Below, one piece after another: positions 21,962 through 31,850 of a stretch of DNA of 64,000 bases. The translations under genes were made by a program, and so were the position numbers. The notes under the pieces are model-generated. The model did not search any database. It was not told where the DNA came from and saw nothing but the letters and a program-made list of their open reading frames with translations. The stretch is from Sarocladium kiliense (Eukaryota; Ascomycota; Sordariomycetes; Hypocreales; Sarocladiaceae): positions 186,001-250,000 of the forward strand of contig JAUZTG010000007.1 of the NCBI GenBank assembly GCA_030734395.1, in the 5' to 3' direction. Position 1 is the stretch's first letter. Every line of letters starts with the position of its first letter.

Positions 21962-22843
21962 ATGATGCGGTTCGGTCACGCAATAGCTACAGCTTGTAGC
22001 TCGTTCGCCATCACCAACATTGACGATATCTTCGTCTTGGTCACTTTTTTTGCGGAGGCGAGCACCAGCGATACTTTGACTCCGCTGAAGATCACTCTTG
22101 GCCAGTACTTTGGATTCTCGGTCATTATCATTATCAGCATGGCCGGTTATGGCGCCTCCTTCCTCTTCGATCCTGAACCGATCGGCTTCCTCGGCCTGCT
22201 TCCCATCTCACTCGGTGTCTGGAAAGTAATGGGTCTCATTTTCAAAGACATCGATGCTCCTCCAGCGAAACTCGGCACGACGACCACCGTAAAGGCCATT
22301 CTGAAGGTGGCCAGTGTCACAATCATGAATGGTGGAGATAACATCGGAACTTACATCCCTTTGTTCTCCCAAGCCAAGGGCGCAGAGATTGCGGTCTACG
22401 TTGTTGTGTACTATATTCTCCTGGGTATCTGGATTCTCGCAGCTTGGCTGATTATGAGGGAAAGGCACATCCTTTACCTCGCTCAGCGATATGCGCGTCG
22501 TTTTGTGCCTTTCCTGTACATCGGACTCGGTATCTTCATCATCGTCAGCTCGGAATGTTATCCCTGGTCGATCAAACAGATCAACGATGATCTAGAGCCC
22601 AGTCACGTCAAGAACCCAGGCAGGATCATTATGGCCGTGATGACCACGTTCCTCTTACTCTGTGGGTACGGGTTCATGCTGTGGATGAGATTGCGCGCTC
22701 GGAGCAAGGACCGGACGCAGCATGCTGTCGTCGCTGAACAGGCTGTTGATGAAGCTGGAGCTGAGAGGCGTGGCTCGACACAGCTTGCGGAGACAGAGAC
22801 GAGAACTTACTGCCGTCGTGAAGCGGGTAGCAGCGGAGGCTGA
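21962..22843 (+). CDS. Cadmium resistance transporter (CadD) family membrane protein
   Basis: Single exon; the first ATG (21962, MMRFGHAIATACSSFAITN) gives 293 aa. CadD-family proteins are small polytopic transporters known mainly from bacteria, where some give cadmium resistance. Here the family signature ITNIDDIFVLVTFFAEAS is followed by GQYFGFSVIIIISMAGYG, a mid-protein VTIMNGGDNIGTYIPLFS and three more hydrophobic helices. The repeated acidic helix starts (NIDD, NGGDN) match the family. The last 60 residues are a charged cytosolic tail. The fungal substrate is unknown; metal export is one possibility. Confidence 0.82.
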   Translation: MMRFGHAIATACSSFAITNIDDIFVLVTFFAEASTSDTLTPLKITLGQYFGFSVIIIISMAGYGASFLFDPEPIGFLGLLPISLGVWKVMGLIFKDIDAPPAKLGTTTTVKAILKVASVTIMNGGDNIGTYIPLFSQAKGAEIAVYVVVYYILLGIWILAAWLIMRERHILYLAQRYARRFVPFLYIGLGIFIIVSSECYPWSIKQINDDLEPSHVKNPGRIIMAVMTTFLLLCGYGFMLWMRLRARSKDRTQHAVVAEQAVDEAGAERRGSTQLAETETRTYCRREAGSSGG

Positions 22844-23578
22844 CGGGCATGGATGCACCCTGTGTCTTATGACCTGGCTTACAAAGCGATTCGGATGATA
22901 CGCGTCTACCTCCAAACAATCGATGAAGCCGGAAGTTCCGATTTGCAAACGACTCCAAAGGATAGTGGGTGAATGTGGAGAACTAAGCGCTACCGAGTCA
23001 ATGGCGGTTTAAGCTTGATGCAACGTCGTCAAACTGACGTCCCGCGCGGCTGATGCAAACCGCAAGCCAGAACACACGAATCTCACCGAGTTGGCAGAGG
23101 TCAGATTTCGGCATTGCGCCCAAACATGTCTGTACGAATCGCACTGCCAAGGCACTACACGGAGTTTCTCTGTTCCGAAGACATCAGCGAATGATAGCAA
23201 GTTGGAAATACTAGGGTACATGTTGACCAGACATTGAGGGTCCACGACATGTTCAATACTTATTGCTGCCACATGTCCCAGGAGTGGTCCGCCGATGCGG
23301 CGGATAGCAGACCCTCTCCCCATTCCGAATCATACAGCCTTAACGGGACTTTGGCACGGCATATATTGCCTAATCTATCCACTTGGCTGACATTGCATCA
23401 TCCTACTCAATGGAAACTAGTCAAAGCCAAGAGGTCAGCTTCCGCCTGCCAGGGTCGCAAAATGAGGGTATAAGAGCCGAGTTCTGTCCCATCGTCGCAA
23501 GACTATGCTTCCAGTAGTTCAGCCCGCGCGCCTCAGAACCAATTGAGACAGTGGCATCACGCCATCATTACCTACGCA
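22844..23578. other. Intergenic, no gene seen
   Basis: About 735 nt between two plus-strand genes, without a supported gene; presumed promoter of the amidohydrolase. Confidence 0.4.
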
Positions 23579-25126
23579 ATGCAACCATACGGGATGAACA
23601 CCCTTGCTCTGCTGAGTGGCTTGCCGCTGTTTAGCGGTGTGACCGAAGCCTCGTCAACGCTCTTCTGGGGTGGAACCATCATCGGCTTCAACAATGACAC
23701 GAACTCGTTGGAAGTCTACCGCAACGGCTCTATCCTTGTCGAAAATGACCGAATCGCCGCCATTCATGAGAAGGCCAAGTCGAAGGACGAAGCCGGGGAT
23801 GGAGTCAAGGTCATAGATGTGACTGGGCAGATTCTGACGCCCGGATTCATCGATACACATCGGCACGGTTGGCAGACTGGCCTGAAGACTTTGGGGTCAA
23901 ACACTACTCTTGGCGAGTACTTCGCCCGCTACGGTTCACCAGCGTCTGCGGTGGACTTTCGGGCAGAAGATGTCTACATTGGACAATTGGCAGGCTTATA
24001 CGAGGCTCTTAACGCTGGTGTCACGACTATCGTTGATCATGCCCATCATACTTGGTCGAACGAAACCTCTTGGGCTGGCCTCAATGCATCCGCTGAGAGC
24101 AACGCGCGTGTATTCTGGTGCTACGCCTTTGAGAACACGAACAATGCCGATGGGCCTCGCAGTGTCGAGGAGCAAATGGCCAACTTCCGCGACATCATCG
24201 AAAGCCCAAAGTGGAAAGATTCACTCGCGGAAATTGGCGTCGCTTACGACTCCTGGGGACCGCAGCCTAATGTCGAGGAGAGAGGCAAGGTGCTGGACTT
24301 GGCCCTCGAGTATGACGTCCCTGTGATCACGACTCATAGCCTTGGTGGCCCTTGGGGGGTCACGAATATGCCCTCCGACCTCGCAGGACTGGATATCCTC
24401 GAGGGTGACATTCCAATTATCTTCTCACATGCCAGCTTCCTGTCCCCCAATGACAGGGATATCTTGAAGCAGAACAACCATTATGTGTCAATCACCCCCG
24501 AGTCCGAGATGCACTACGGCCACACTCACCCTCACTCTTACCTCATCCAAGATCAGGCTGCTCTAGGTGTCGACACGCACTTCACCTACTCGACCGACAT
24601 CTTGACGCAAGCACGTATTTGGCTGCAGGCAACTCGTTACCGGCTCTTCAGCCAGGTTGTTGAGAATTGGAAGATTCCTCGCAATACCCCGGAAACTGTC
24701 AACCAAGCCTTCCTCCTTGCTACTCGCAATGGAGGTCTTGCCCTGCGTCGTCATGACTTGGGTGTTCTCACCAAAGGCGCCAAGGCTGACTTGATTGTAT
24801 GGAACGCAAAGGAGTCTCCCGCTCTGCTGGGTTGGAACGATCCTGTGGCAGCAGTGATGCTGCACGCGAGTGTCGGCGACATTCTAGATGTGATGGTGGA
24901 TGGCAAGTTCGTGAAGCGGGATGGGAAGCTGGTAGTAGACGGGTACGGTGAGGTCAGGGAGAGGTTCCTGGCGAGCGCGAAGAGACTGCAGGACCTGTGG
25001 GCTGAGAAGGAATATCCAGTGCTCGAAGGCCACTGGTTCGCTGGAGGTAGTGAGTTCGCGGACACGATGAAGGTGGACGTGGTGAGTGGTGAAGGCGACG
25101 GATATGGAGAACTGTTTGTGGAGTAA
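23579..25126 (+). CDS. Amidohydrolase-superfamily protein (cytosine/guanine deaminase-like), possibly secreted
   Basis: Single exon, 515 aa from the first ATG (23579). A second ATG five codons on gives MNTLALLSGLPLFSGVTEAS, which looks like a signal peptide. It is a metal-dependent hydrolase of the TrzA/AtzA and guanine deaminase branch. Metal ligands are visible: HRH in LTPGFIDTHRHGWQT, His in VTTIVDHAHHTWSN, His in IITTHSLGGP, His in IIFSHASFLSP and Asp in FTYSTDILTQARIW. The C-terminal beta part is intact (LTKGAKADLIVWNAKES). Known relatives deaminate or dechlorinate purine-, pyrimidine- or triazine-like rings; the natural substrate here is unknown. A secreted form would be unusual for this branch. 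Confidence 0.85.
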   Translation: MQPYGMNTLALLSGLPLFSGVTEASSTLFWGGTIIGFNNDTNSLEVYRNGSILVENDRIAAIHEKAKSKDEAGDGVKVIDVTGQILTPGFIDTHRHGWQTGLKTLGSNTTLGEYFARYGSPASAVDFRAEDVYIGQLAGLYEALNAGVTTIVDHAHHTWSNETSWAGLNASAESNARVFWCYAFENTNNADGPRSVEEQMANFRDIIESPKWKDSLAEIGVAYDSWGPQPNVEERGKVLDLALEYDVPVITTHSLGGPWGVTNMPSDLAGLDILEGDIPIIFSHASFLSPNDRDILKQNNHYVSITPESEMHYGHTHPHSYLIQDQAALGVDTHFTYSTDILTQARIWLQATRYRLFSQVVENWKIPRNTPETVNQAFLLATRNGGLALRRHDLGVLTKGAKADLIVWNAKESPALLGWNDPVAAVMLHASVGDILDVMVDGKFVKRDGKLVVDGYGEVRERFLASAKRLQDLWAEKEYPVLEGHWFAGGSEFADTMKVDVVSGEGDGYGELFVE

Positions 25127-27101
25127 AGCTATCTGAGGATCGCCGTAATGGATACAACGGATCCCGCCACCACAAGTATAGGTTAATGCAACACTCAATG
25201 TCGACTAAGAGACGTCCATCAAGATGCGATGGTCAGACTATTGAAAGGCTTTAGACACGCTTACGCAACGGGAGACGGGATTGGGCCGTGGGAACGGGGG
25301 CGTAGCGGCGGGACAGATGCAGGTGGACAGCACGGTGCTCTCCACGATGGAAGATGGTGGGAGGGCCACTCGCGATTGAGAACTGAAAACAGATACAAGA
25401 CTATATGAAGACGGGCAGAGGAAGGAAGATGCGTGTGGGAATTTCATGTTCGGCACTGAGTTGGCGGCTGCGTCGTGCAATTGCTTCGGTGGCTGGACGT
25501 GTTTTATACACCGAGCGAAGGATCCGTCTCGGTGCGATCCGTACACATCTGAAAAGGTAGTCTTTGGCTGAAGTGGAGTATGAACGAACGATGCATCACT
25601 GACTGGATCCATTTCGTTGGGCTGGCAGACAAGGTCCATCTGATCTGATAGTTCTGGGCGTACATGAGAGATCCCGGCACGGAGTGGTGAGGGATGTATC
25701 AAAAGCAGCAGCGCCAGTTGTCGATCCACATGCACGATGACTGGACAAGAGCTTATTCCGCTAGACCCTGCCGCCCCCCTCCCCGATGAACCGAAGCCAC
25801 TGATGGAAAATGCAAGGTACTTGGATGGTGGTTGGAGACTGGATGTTGACTTTCGGGTCGTCGCTGGCTGGCGATAACGGGGGGAGGGGAAGCGGGAGGT
25901 AGTGTATACTTGGAGATGGTTGGCCATTCGGGTACCGTTTGTGCCGGAGAAGAAGCACCGTTGGTGGATGTCCAATGGCGGTTACGAGGTGGCGGTACTT
26001 GAAAGTATTGCCTGTTGGATGTACCAACGACGAGAGCGCATGTCTTTCTCCAGAGCAGGACGAATTGCGGCGCTTTTCACATGGCCAAAAAACCTGATGA
26101 TCGATGCTAGCTGCCTTGATTCACATCTGGGTTGGTTTTCGTTACTTGATTGCATTGATGATGCTGATTTAAAAAGAGAACACCCAGCCTCTCTTCCCCC
26201 ATCGTCACCGCATCCAGCACTGGCATGTGAAAATCGAACCCCTCCACTCCCAGCCAGCAAACAACCCCGCCGACATCGCAAGAAGCACAGGGGCGGCTCA
26301 GGCACAGCAGACCCCTGGAAACCAGCTACAAGCTCCCTGGAACCGAGAAGCGGCGGTGGCTACCACCAACAAAAATTCCTTATCAGCGATAAGCTCAGGA
26401 ACCAGATCGAAAAAGCCCACCACCATATCATCGTCGACACCACCATCCCCTTCACCGGCTTAATTCCCTTGGGTTGCTCTCTGGGGCTGGGTTCCGGTCT
26501 TTTCCTGTTAGTAGCCTCCCAAGACCCTCTTCGGACCCATCTCACCCCCCATCTCTCCTCCTCCTCACCCTCTTTCCTTGTTCCTCCTCCTCCTCCACAT
26601 CTTCACGAGCATAGACGCCACCGTGGGGGTTTTCGTCTAGACTACTTGTCTGCTCCGGTGTGCTTCCCTTTCTCACGCACCACCTCGCGCAAGTTGAGGA
26701 TTGGGTCTGCGTGTGTCCTCATCTTCTCCTCCAAGTACGTGTCTCCTGTTGTCTTGTCTTCCTACACCCTCTTCTTGTCTTCCATGTCACTGCCTGCCCT
26801 GGTGATCACCTCCCACGTCTGTCTGGCTTCACTTTCCAATCTCGGTGACGGAATCGGTATCGTCCGGCTCGCATCATCTGCATGAAGCTGTTTTCGTCCG
26901 TCTGCATTGCATCGCTTGTCTCCTCTTATCCTGCACACCTCTGCCTTTCGTCTTGCTCCCAGCTCGAGCAATTGTCCTCGTGACATCTTGCCGTTCTTAG
27001 CAACACCTGTCTCCCACCACCATTGCACCCTGATCTCAACATTCTTCGCTTCCATTCTGCATTGAAACTCCTACAGAACACTTTGAGAACACTGTGTTGA
27101 C
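25127..27101. promoter_or_regulatory. Long upstream region and pyrimidine-rich leader of the A-T-R-R gene
   Basis: About 2 kb without a supported gene. The stretch from about 26480 to 27080 is strongly C/T-rich on the plus strand, with repeated TCCTCC and CTTCC runs, typical of fungal transcript leaders. Two long open frames (25238-25975 minus, 25902-26885 plus) begin at non-ATG codons, overlap each other and are low complexity, so I do not call them. Confidence 0.45.
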
Positions 27102-30100
27102 ATGAATTCTGTCGAAGAACAACCTCTCCCCCGAAGTACCTCCTCCGACCACCCTCACACCGCCACCGCCATGACGATCCTAGACATCAACAAGGACCTG
27201 GCTGCCTTGTTCGAGGAGCAGGCACAGGCTACACCCGATGCCATTGCACTCGAGGATGAGAAGCGCACCCTCACCTATGCAGAGCTTGATTCAGAGACCT
27301 TCGCCCTTGCCGAGCGGTTGCGTGATCTCGGCGTTGGTCGTGATGACCTCGTCGGCGTGCTCATGGGCCGGAGTGCCGACAACGTGATCGCTTCACTTGC
27401 AGCTCTTCGCGCCGGTGGTGCTTACCTCGTTCTCGAGCTTGCCTATCCTTCAGGCTTGCTTCGTGACGTTATCGAGGATGCGAACCCCGTCGTCGTAGTC
27501 ACCCAGAAGGCGCATGCCGGGCACATCAAGGCCAACGTCCCCGTTATTGTCATTGACGAGCCTCGGCCCCAGACCAATGGGACAAATGGACATTGTCCTG
27601 TTAGCCACCACGCGAGAAAACCTCTCCCCGAACCTCACGATCTCGATCGCCTCGCCTTTGTCTCATACTCCTCGGGTACAACCGGTCGTCCCAAGGGCAT
27701 TGCGAACCCACACAAAGCCTCAGTACGCTCATACGACCTGAGATTCGGCGTGAGCAATCTGGAGCCCGGTGACCGTTGCGCTTGCAACGTCTTCTTCGTG
27801 TGGGAGATGCTGCGACCTCTGATTCGAGGTGCAACAACTGTGGCTGTTCCTGACAGCGCGAGTTACGACCCTGTCGCGCTGGTTGACTTTCTCGCTGAGC
27901 GTAGAATCACCGATACCCTAATGACACCAACCCTCCTTGCTACAGTTCTTTCTCGTCACCCAAAGCTTGGGGAAACACTACCTCACCTTCGCTCCTTGTG
28001 GCTCAATGGCGAGGTTGTGACCACAGACCTTTGCAGGAGAGCTACCACAGCTCTACCTAACACGAAGTTGCTTAATGTCTACAGCGCAAGCGAGACACAC
28101 GAAGTCGCTGCTGGTGATATTAGGACCTTCGTTGACTACGAGGCCCGTGTCTGCCCCGTGGGAATACCCGTGGACCCCGAGCACACTTACATCTTGGATG
28201 AGGCGGGCAACCGCGTCGAGCCTGGTGTCAGCGGTGAACTCTTTGTCGGTGGACACCTCCTTGCAAGGGAGTACCTGAACCTCCCAGAGACTACAGCTCG
28301 AGACTTCCAGCCTGATGTCTTTGACACGACCAAAGGTGCACGCATGCACCGCACCGGTGATCTTGCACGGATCTTGCCGTCGGGCCTGCTCGAGATCACC
28401 GGCAGAGTTGGTGGCATGATCAAGACCAGGGGTTACACAGTTCACCCTGGTGCTGTGGAAACAACTATCGTCAAGCACCTGGCCGTCCGCTCTTGCGCCG
28501 TTGTCGCTCGTGGCGATGGGCTCGAAAGGCAACTTGTTGCGTACATCGTTCCGGACAAGGAGGACGTTGGCCAACGAACCATTGTGGTGATTGATGAGTC
28601 TGGTTACAGCCCTGTGGCCAGACGAGCGCTGTCGTCGCACTTGGCTCACTATATGATTCCTCCGATCTGGGTTGAGGTTGACACAATCCCGACCCATGGA
28701 ATCTCTGGCAAGATCGACACCAAGGCTCTGCCTGCTCCGCCAACCCCGAAGTCTCCAACGATCGAGCCGCCGAAGGAGGCTAACACCAAGGTCAAGATGG
28801 AGACCATCATCAAGATGTGGGCTGCATCCTTGAACATGCCCGTCACAGCTATCTCCAAGGACCATGACTTCTTTGATCTCGGTGGCCACTCCCTCACGCT
28901 TGCGGACCTGGCGAGCAGGTTGTCAAGCACATTCGGCTTCCCTGTGCCTCTGGCACCGCTTGCGGGCACTCCGACACTGGAGGGCCATCTCGAAGCTGTC
29001 AAGGCAGCTCGTGATGGTCACACCGAGGCAGTCCAGGCGGATCTACCTTCTGTTCTTCGAGCGGACTGTGTCCTCCCCGACGACATTCAGTCAACAGGCG
29101 GTGCCATGCGCAGGATTAGCGAGGTCGACACCATCCTCCTGACAGGTGCCACTGGCTACCTCGGTGCCTTCCTGCTCAAGTCAATCCTCGAGTCAACCTC
29201 CGCACATGTCATCTGCCTTGTACGCTTCACTGAGCCTACAGAGGATCTGCGTGCCGCTGGTATGGCCCGTATCCGGAACAACCTCGTTGACCTGGGAATT
29301 TGGGAAGATTCAATTCTTGACCGTATGGAGATCCTGCCTGGTAATCTGGCCCGCACTCGCCTTGGTCTCTCACCTGAAACTTTCGATGAACTCGCGAGCA
29401 GGGTTCAGGTTATCGTCCATGCTGCAGCTACGGTCAACTTGGTCTATCCATACGCTGCGCTTCGTAATGCCAACGTTGGCGGCACGAAGGAGATGCTGCG
29501 TCTTGCTTCTCGCAGTGGCGCAACACTTCACCATGTGTCCACCAACGGTGTTCTCCCTCCTTCTCCTGACGGCTGGGCTGAGAGCTCTCTGCTTGACATC
29601 GATGCCGTCCCTACTCAGATCCTTGACGGCTACGGCCAGACCAAGTGGGTGGCGGAGAAGCTTGTGTACGAGGCTGGTCGTCGTGGTATCCCCGTCCGTG
29701 TCTACCGCCCCGGTACCATCAGCGGCCACAGCGCTACTGGTTCCGCCAACAGTTGGGATCTCCTCAATGCCATCATCCTCGAAGCAGTCAACCTCGGTGT
29801 CGTACCCGAGGTCGACGGCTGGTATGCTGAGATGACTCCTGTCGACTTCATCAGCAGCGCCATCGTCACTCTCGCCGACCACACCAGCTCCCGCCAACAC
29901 ACATACCACCTGGGTGACTCGAACCCACCCACAGCAAGTGAGATCTTCTCCGTCCTCGCTCAGCTTGGCTACGACACTACAAAGTCTCTTCCGTGGGACC
30001 AGTGGGTTGAGCTATGGAAGTCGAAGCGTGGTAACGGCAAGATCAGCCCTGAGCCCTTCCCCGTTGAGATTCTCCGTGGCGGTATGCCCACTGTCGAGGG

Positions 30101-31025
30101 CCTCAAGTCCGCCAGTATCCTGAAGAACAATGTCACCCAGCCCGCTCTCGACTCCTACGGCCTCAAACGCATCAACATCGATGCCTCTCTTTGGGAGACT
30201 TACGCTCGTCACTTTTACGCTCGTGGCTGGCTGCCCAAGCCGCCCAAGCGCTCACAGGTCAACGGCGTCGCTCTTCACCCGAAGAAGGGCCGTCTCGCAG
30301 GCAAGGTCGCAGTCGTCACCGGCGCATCGTCAGGTATCGGTGCAGCCGTTGCTGCCGGTCTAGCAAGAGAAGGCGCCCACGTCGCCATCGCTGCTCGCAG
30401 AACCGATGCCTTGGAGGTTGTTAAGCGGAAGATGAATGGCCCTGGAAAGGTCCTTATCCACAAGACCGATGTGACGAACAAGCAGCAGGTCGAGTCCTTG
30501 ATGAAGACCACGACGGAGAAGCTCGGCCCCGTGGATATTCTTGTCAGCTGTGCGGGTGTCATGTACTTCACCATGATGGCAAACTGCCAAACAGACGAGT
30601 GGGAACGCACCGTGGACGTCAACTGCAAGGGCCTCTTGCACTGTCTCTCCTCCACCGTTCCCCCCATGCTCGCCCGCGGCAGCGGCCACATCGTCGCCAT
30701 CTCCTCCGACGCCGGACGCAAAGTCTTCCCCGGTCTCGGTGTCTACTCCGCGAGTAAATTCTTCGTCGAAGCAACTCTCCAGTCTCTCCGTCTTGAGACG
30801 GCAGGGACTGGGTTGAGGGTTACGGCGATCCAGCCCGGTAACACGGAGACGGAGTTGCTGGGTATGTCTACGGATAAGGAGGCGATCAAGAAGTTTGGCG
30901 AGCCCACGGGGGCGAAGGTTTTGGATCCGGAGGATGTGGCTGGGGCGATTGTGTTTGCGGTCTGTCAGCCGGATCATGTTGCTGTTAATGAGGTGTTGAT
31001 CGAGCCGAGGGATGAGCCTATCTGA
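27102..31025 (+). CDS. NRPS-like A-T-R1-R2 reductase, predicted glycine betaine reductase
   Basis: Single exon, 1307 aa. Domain order: adenylation (about residues 25-545; SYSSGTTGRPKGIANPH core, GELFVGGHLLAREYLN, MHRTGDLARILPSG), thiolation (FFDLGGHSLTL, Ser597 as phosphopantetheine site), thioester reductase R1 (LLTGATGYLGAFLLKS near 680, GYGQTKWVAEKLVYEAG with Tyr/Lys) and a second short-chain reductase R2 (VVTGASSGIGAAVA near 1070, VYSASKFFVEA). No condensation or thioesterase domain. This is the ATRR architecture described for fungal glycine betaine reductase, which activates glycine betaine and reduces it in two steps to choline. The adenylation segment CNVFFVWEMLRPLIRGATT also fits my memory of that group. 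The related NPS10-type NRPS share A-T-R-SDR order. All catalytic residues I can check are present. A second Met at residue 24 could also start. Confidence 0.85.
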   Translation: MNSVEEQPLPRSTSSDHPHTATAMTILDINKDLAALFEEQAQATPDAIALEDEKRTLTYAELDSETFALAERLRDLGVGRDDLVGVLMGRSADNVIASLAALRAGGAYLVLELAYPSGLLRDVIEDANPVVVVTQKAHAGHIKANVPVIVIDEPRPQTNGTNGHCPVSHHARKPLPEPHDLDRLAFVSYSSGTTGRPKGIANPHKASVRSYDLRFGVSNLEPGDRCACNVFFVWEMLRPLIRGATTVAVPDSASYDPVALVDFLAERRITDTLMTPTLLATVLSRHPKLGETLPHLRSLWLNGEVVTTDLCRRATTALPNTKLLNVYSASETHEVAAGDIRTFVDYEARVCPVGIPVDPEHTYILDEAGNRVEPGVSGELFVGGHLLAREYLNLPETTARDFQPDVFDTTKGARMHRTGDLARILPSGLLEITGRVGGMIKTRGYTVHPGAVETTIVKHLAVRSCAVVARGDGLERQLVAYIVPDKEDVGQRTIVVIDESGYSPVARRALSSHLAHYMIPPIWVEVDTIPTHGISGKIDTKALPAPPTPKSPTIEPPKEANTKVKMETIIKMWAASLNMPVTAISKDHDFFDLGGHSLTLADLASRLSSTFGFPVPLAPLAGTPTLEGHLEAVKAARDGHTEAVQADLPSVLRADCVLPDDIQSTGGAMRRISEVDTILLTGATGYLGAFLLKSILESTSAHVICLVRFTEPTEDLRAAGMARIRNNLVDLGIWEDSILDRMEILPGNLARTRLGLSPETFDELASRVQVIVHAAATVNLVYPYAALRNANVGGTKEMLRLASRSGATLHHVSTNGVLPPSPDGWAESSLLDIDAVPTQILDGYGQTKWVAEKLVYEAGRRGIPVRVYRPGTISGHSATGSANSWDLLNAIILEAVNLGVVPEVDGWYAEMTPVDFISSAIVTLADHTSSRQHTYHLGDSNPPTASEIFSVLAQLGYDTTKSLPWDQWVELWKSKRGNGKISPEPFPVEILRGGMPTVEGLKSASILKNNVTQPALDSYGLKRINIDASLWETYARHFYARGWLPKPPKRSQVNGVALHPKKGRLAGKVAVVTGASSGIGAAVAAGLAREGAHVAIAARRTDALEVVKRKMNGPGKVLIHKTDVTNKQQVESLMKTTTEKLGPVDILVSCAGVMYFTMMANCQTDEWERTVDVNCKGLLHCLSSTVPPMLARGSGHIVAISSDAGRKVFPGLGVYSASKFFVEATLQSLRLETAGTGLRVTAIQPGNTETELLGMSTDKEAIKKFGEPTGAKVLDPEDVAGAIVFAVCQPDHVAVNEVLIEPRDEPI

Positions 31026-31850
31026 TGATGTTTACGTCTTTTCCTTTCACCTTCCTCTCAGACCTTTGTTCCCTTTTGTTCAGTCGTTTCGGATAGGGTT
31101 GAACGCACCGGAGGAGAAGTAAATACAAGGGAGAATGCCTGTTTGGTTTGGAAACCTATATAGCAACACTGCTACATATCCTATCGTACATGATTTCGGA
31201 GAGTACATCATATTACAAACACTGAAACACCTTCTCCATAGGGGACGCAGTGATAACTAAATGCACGTGCATATCGTCCTCTGCAAGGTTTATTACCTTA
31301 GATCATGACACTGCACTCCTCCCACGTTCGGTCAAGAAGTAGTTTCATTTGCTCTCTTCCTTACCTTCTCTGACCTTACCTAATGACATTACCTAGGTTC
31401 TCTCTTTGAGAGGATGCGAACGAATGTGCCTCGCTTCTGCAGTACAGACAGGAATGAAAAAGTAGAAGCAGGAAAAGTGCACACATACAAACTCTTGGCC
31501 ATCCGCTCTTCCCACCAGCAATGTGACCTCGGCAAGCAAACATAAAAAACTTATGCGACGTGACGGTGACTCCGGGAAAGTGCGAAGGAGTGGAAGAGAT
31601 ACGGTAACCTGTGAGAGAAAAGCCTTCTCTTCCATGAAAGTGGTTGCTGGACGACTATAGTCCAGGCAAAGGTGGAAAGAGGTGCCTTTGTATGTCGTAT
31701 GTGATATTCGGATGATGAACTTGTGGCGTGCTCCACTCATACTCGCCTTTCCCAACAACGAAGACTGACGCTTGACTATGTGCAAGTCGAGCAACAACCA
31801 AAGGCGGACAGTCGACGAAACGGCCGCTAGTGGATGGCCTGAGCTGTCTC
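31026..31850. other. Convergent intergenic region
   Basis: Contains the 3' ends of the ATRR and U1-70K genes. No gene supported. Confidence 0.4.

Noticed and set aside
25238..25975. 245-codon open frame on the minus strand
   Set aside because: Begins at a non-ATG codon, is low complexity, overlaps another frame and resembles no family; lies in the upstream region of the ATRR gene.
25902..26885. 327-codon open frame on the plus strand
   Set aside because: Starts at GTG, is Pro/Ser/Leu-rich from pyrimidine-rich DNA and fits transcript leader better than protein.
28053..28889. 278-codon frame antisense to the ATRR gene
   Set aside because: Mirror of a strongly coding sequence with biased codon use; no motif of its own.
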